Below are positions 5,247-6,303 of a stretch of 6,303 bases of DNA, one piece after another. The stretch lies in assembly GCA_021816545.1 (NCBI GenBank), contig JAKAXP010000139.1, forward strand, positions 1 through 6,303, in the 5' to 3' direction. Position 1 is the first letter of the stretch; each line of letters opens with the position of its first letter. The notes under the pieces are model-generated. The model saw only the letters and a list, made by a program, of their open reading frames with translations. It had not been told where the DNA came from and did not search any database. This stretch comes from Bacteroidota bacterium (GTDB taxonomy: Bacteria > Bacteroidota > Bacteroidia > Bacteroidales > VadinHA17). Made by a program: the position numbers and the translations under genes.

Positions 5247-5261
5247 CAAATTTATAATTTG
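5247..5261 (-). promoter_or_regulatory. Candidate -7 box and palindrome upstream of cpgS-like gene
   Basis: The minus strand reads TAAATTTG (5254-5247), a match to the TAnnTTTG consensus, about 65 bp before the ATG. It is half of a palindrome CAAATT-TAT-AATTTG (5247-5261), which could also be an operator overlapping the promoter. No clear -33 TTG is at the right distance, so confidence is modest. Confidence 0.35.
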
Positions 5262-5404
5262 TAACTGAAATCGGAAGTGATAATAGTCAGTTTCATTCAA
5301 TCTTTCTGAGGCTTATAATATTTTGATAATATGGAAGTTAATAAATCAGAGGGGTTTGTTGATTTTTTTAATGCTTAATATTTTAAACCTCAGCAAATTG
5401 GCAG

Positions 5405-5412
5405 AATCTTTG
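5405..5412 (+). promoter_or_regulatory. Candidate -7 box of acpH (AATCTTTG)
   Basis: AATCTTTG followed by CAC differs from the TAnnTTTG consensus only in its first base and ends 16 bp before the acpH ATG. That is the same box-to-ATG spacing as for gpsA. A good -33 element is not visible. Confidence 0.4.
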
Positions 5413-5428
5413 CACTAATTTTCGGCGG

Positions 5429-6040
5429 ATGAATGTCCTGGCACATATATACCTCTCAGGCGACTCGGATAATATAATCATCGGGAATTACATAGGCGAC
5501 TATGTGAAGGGCCGTGATTACCTGAAGTATCCTGAGGGTATCCGCAAGGGGATAATCATTCACCGTCATATAGATGCATTTACTGATAGGCACCCGGTTG
5601 TGCACCGCAGCAAGCTCCATTTCGTGGGACGGTACCGCAAGTATGCCGGGGTAATAATTGACATATTGTATGATCATTACCTGACAAGGGAGTGGGACCT
5701 CTTTTCCAGGAGGCCGCTGGAGAGTGTGACCTACAACTTTTACAGGGCGATGGTCAACAACTTCGAGATTCTGCCTGAGACTGTGAGGGAAAAGATGCCT
5801 TTCTTCATAATTGACAACTGGCTCGAGACCTACCAGACGCGGAGGGGCATAAGAAGGGTGCTCAAAACACTCAGCGGCATCACATCCCTGCCGAAAGAGA
5901 CCCGTTGGGCCATGAGGATCTGGAAGAAACAGTACTACTCCATCGAGGAGGACTTCATGGAGTTCTTCCCTCAGCTGATCAGCTACGTGGAATCTGAATT
6001 CGGCATTGAACTTTCACCCGGCATGCGCGTGCCGTTCTGA
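5429..6040 (+). CDS. acpH: Acyl carrier protein phosphodiesterase (AcpH / DUF479 family)
   Basis: AcpH-family enzymes remove the 4'-phosphopantetheine group from holo-acyl carrier protein, working against AcpS in ACP turnover in the cytoplasm; they are relatives of HD-type metal-dependent phosphodiesterases. The 203-residue length is near that of E. coli AcpH (193). Family features are the start MNVLAHIYLSG with His6, GNYIGDYVKG (19-28, Asp24), HRHIDAFTDRHPVV (45-58, with His45, His47, Asp49, Asp53 and His55) and DILYDHYL (78-85, Asp78, Asp82 and His83), which together supply metal ligands. The C-terminal half is helical with many aromatic and basic residues. ATG 5429 is the natural family start, although no Shine-Dalgarno is present. 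The gene diverges from the COG2403 gene and ends flush against rodA. The family call is secure; the exact substrate in this organism is inferred. Confidence 0.9.
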   Translation: MNVLAHIYLSGDSDNIIIGNYIGDYVKGRDYLKYPEGIRKGIIIHRHIDAFTDRHPVVHRSKLHFVGRYRKYAGVIIDILYDHYLTREWDLFSRRPLESVTYNFYRAMVNNFEILPETVREKMPFFIIDNWLETYQTRRGIRRVLKTLSGITSLPKETRWAMRIWKKQYYSIEEDFMEFFPQLISYVESEFGIELSPGMRVPF

Positions 6041-6303
6041 TTAACCCAGGTATTCTGTCCTTCCGGCATCAAGCCGCAGGAAGATGAAGAGGAGTATTGT
6101 GAAGCCCCACAGCGAGCTCCCTCCGTAACTGAAGAAAGGAAGCGGTATACCTATCACAGGCATCACACCGATTGTCATACCTATATTCACAAAGAAATGG
6201 ACCAGGAAGAGGCCGAAGACCCCGTACCCGTATGCCCTGACGAACGTTGTCCGCTGTCTTTCTGCCATCATCAGCAGCCTCAGCAGGAGCCAGACAAACA
6301 GTC
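6041..6303 (-). CDS. rodA: Rod-shape-determining protein RodA, C-terminal part (5' end outside window)
   Basis: This is the last 86 codons of a SEDS-family membrane glycosyltransferase that polymerises peptidoglycan with its class B PBP partner during cell elongation. The SEDS C-terminal signature is clear: VNIGMTIGVMPVIGIPLPFFSYGGSS, with NIGM at 6187-6176 and IPLPFFSYGGSS at 6148-6113. A last hydrophobic segment follows (LWGFTILLFIFL) and then a short polar tail ending in YLG. The upstream part (FGLFLVHFFVN) forms the preceding membrane segment. The wording around IGVMPVIGIPLPFFSYGGSS fits RodA and FtsW alike; the very short tail, without FtsW's longer extension, favours RodA. The frame is open to the window edge. 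Its TAA stop lies immediately next to the acpH TGA on the opposite strand, leaving no intergenic base and no room for a separate terminator. Confidence 0.92.
   Translation of the reverse strand, partial: LFVWLLLRLLMMAERQRTTFVRAYGYGVFGLFLVHFFVNIGMTIGVMPVIGIPLPFFSYGGSSLWGFTILLFIFLRLDAGRTEYLG

Larger units (their letters stand above)
5182..5428. promoter_or_regulatory. AT-rich divergent promoter region between cpgS-like gene and acpH
   Basis: These 247 bp are markedly AT-rich and contain none of the GGCA heptamers found in the other large gaps. A T-rich word TTGATTTTTT occurs near each end (5201-5210 and 5359-5368). I see no RNA gene, riboswitch or open frame; promoters for both flanking genes must lie here. 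Confidence 0.6.

Noticed and set aside
5182..5428. Possible small RNA or riboswitch in the AT-rich divergent region
   Set aside because: No stable stem with conserved loops and no terminator-like hairpin could be found by eye; promoter function explains the region.

Overview
The window is a stretch of ordinary chromosome from a member of the Bacteroidota, most likely Bacteroidales or Marinilabiliales-like. The reasons are the LysS C-terminus, a GpsA with the GPSHAEEV variant typical of this phylum, a short (446-residue) Pgi, promoter -7 boxes of the TAnnTTTG type, and generally weak Shine-Dalgarno sequences. No phage, transposase, CRISPR or RNA gene is visible.

Layout. Bases 2-403 (+) are the 3' end of lysS (lysyl-tRNA synthetase). 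It is followed at 431-1051 (+) by a 206-residue protein of unknown function with a Cys/His pattern suggesting a transglutaminase-like fold. Convergent to these is a two-gene minus-strand operon, gpsA (3487-2483, glycerol-3-phosphate dehydrogenase) then pgi (2478-1138, glucose-6-phosphate isomerase), 4 bp apart. From 3488 to 3843 lies a gene-free, repeat-rich stretch with a rho-independent terminator for the next minus-strand gene, a COG2403 / cyclic-2,3-diphosphoglycerate-synthetase-like P-loop protein (5181-3844). A 247-bp AT-rich divergent promoter region separates it from an AcpH-type acyl carrier protein phosphodiesterase (5429-6040, +). The window ends in the C-terminal part of rodA (6303-6041, -), which abuts acpH stop codon to stop codon with no spacer.

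The genes are mostly housekeeping: translation (lysS), sugar phosphate and phospholipid precursor metabolism (pgi, gpsA), lipid/ACP turnover (acpH) and cell-wall elongation (rodA). The odd items are the COG2403 protein, whose characterised relatives make a thermoprotectant solute in methanogens, and the unassigned 206-residue protein.

The most interesting layer is between the genes. Several gaps in the left two thirds of the window carry members of one short-repeat family built from heptamers with a GGCA core plus, in places, a hexamer GTACCA. Heptamer runs start exactly on the TAG stop codons of lysS and cpgS; a 6+7 = 13-bp array sits upstream of gpsA; and a perfect 23-bp inverted repeat flanks the whole gpsA-pgi operon. 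From memory, related genomes carry lysS-gpsA-pgi in one direction. The repeats therefore offer a simple route by which the gpsA-pgi block was, or still is, inverted here.
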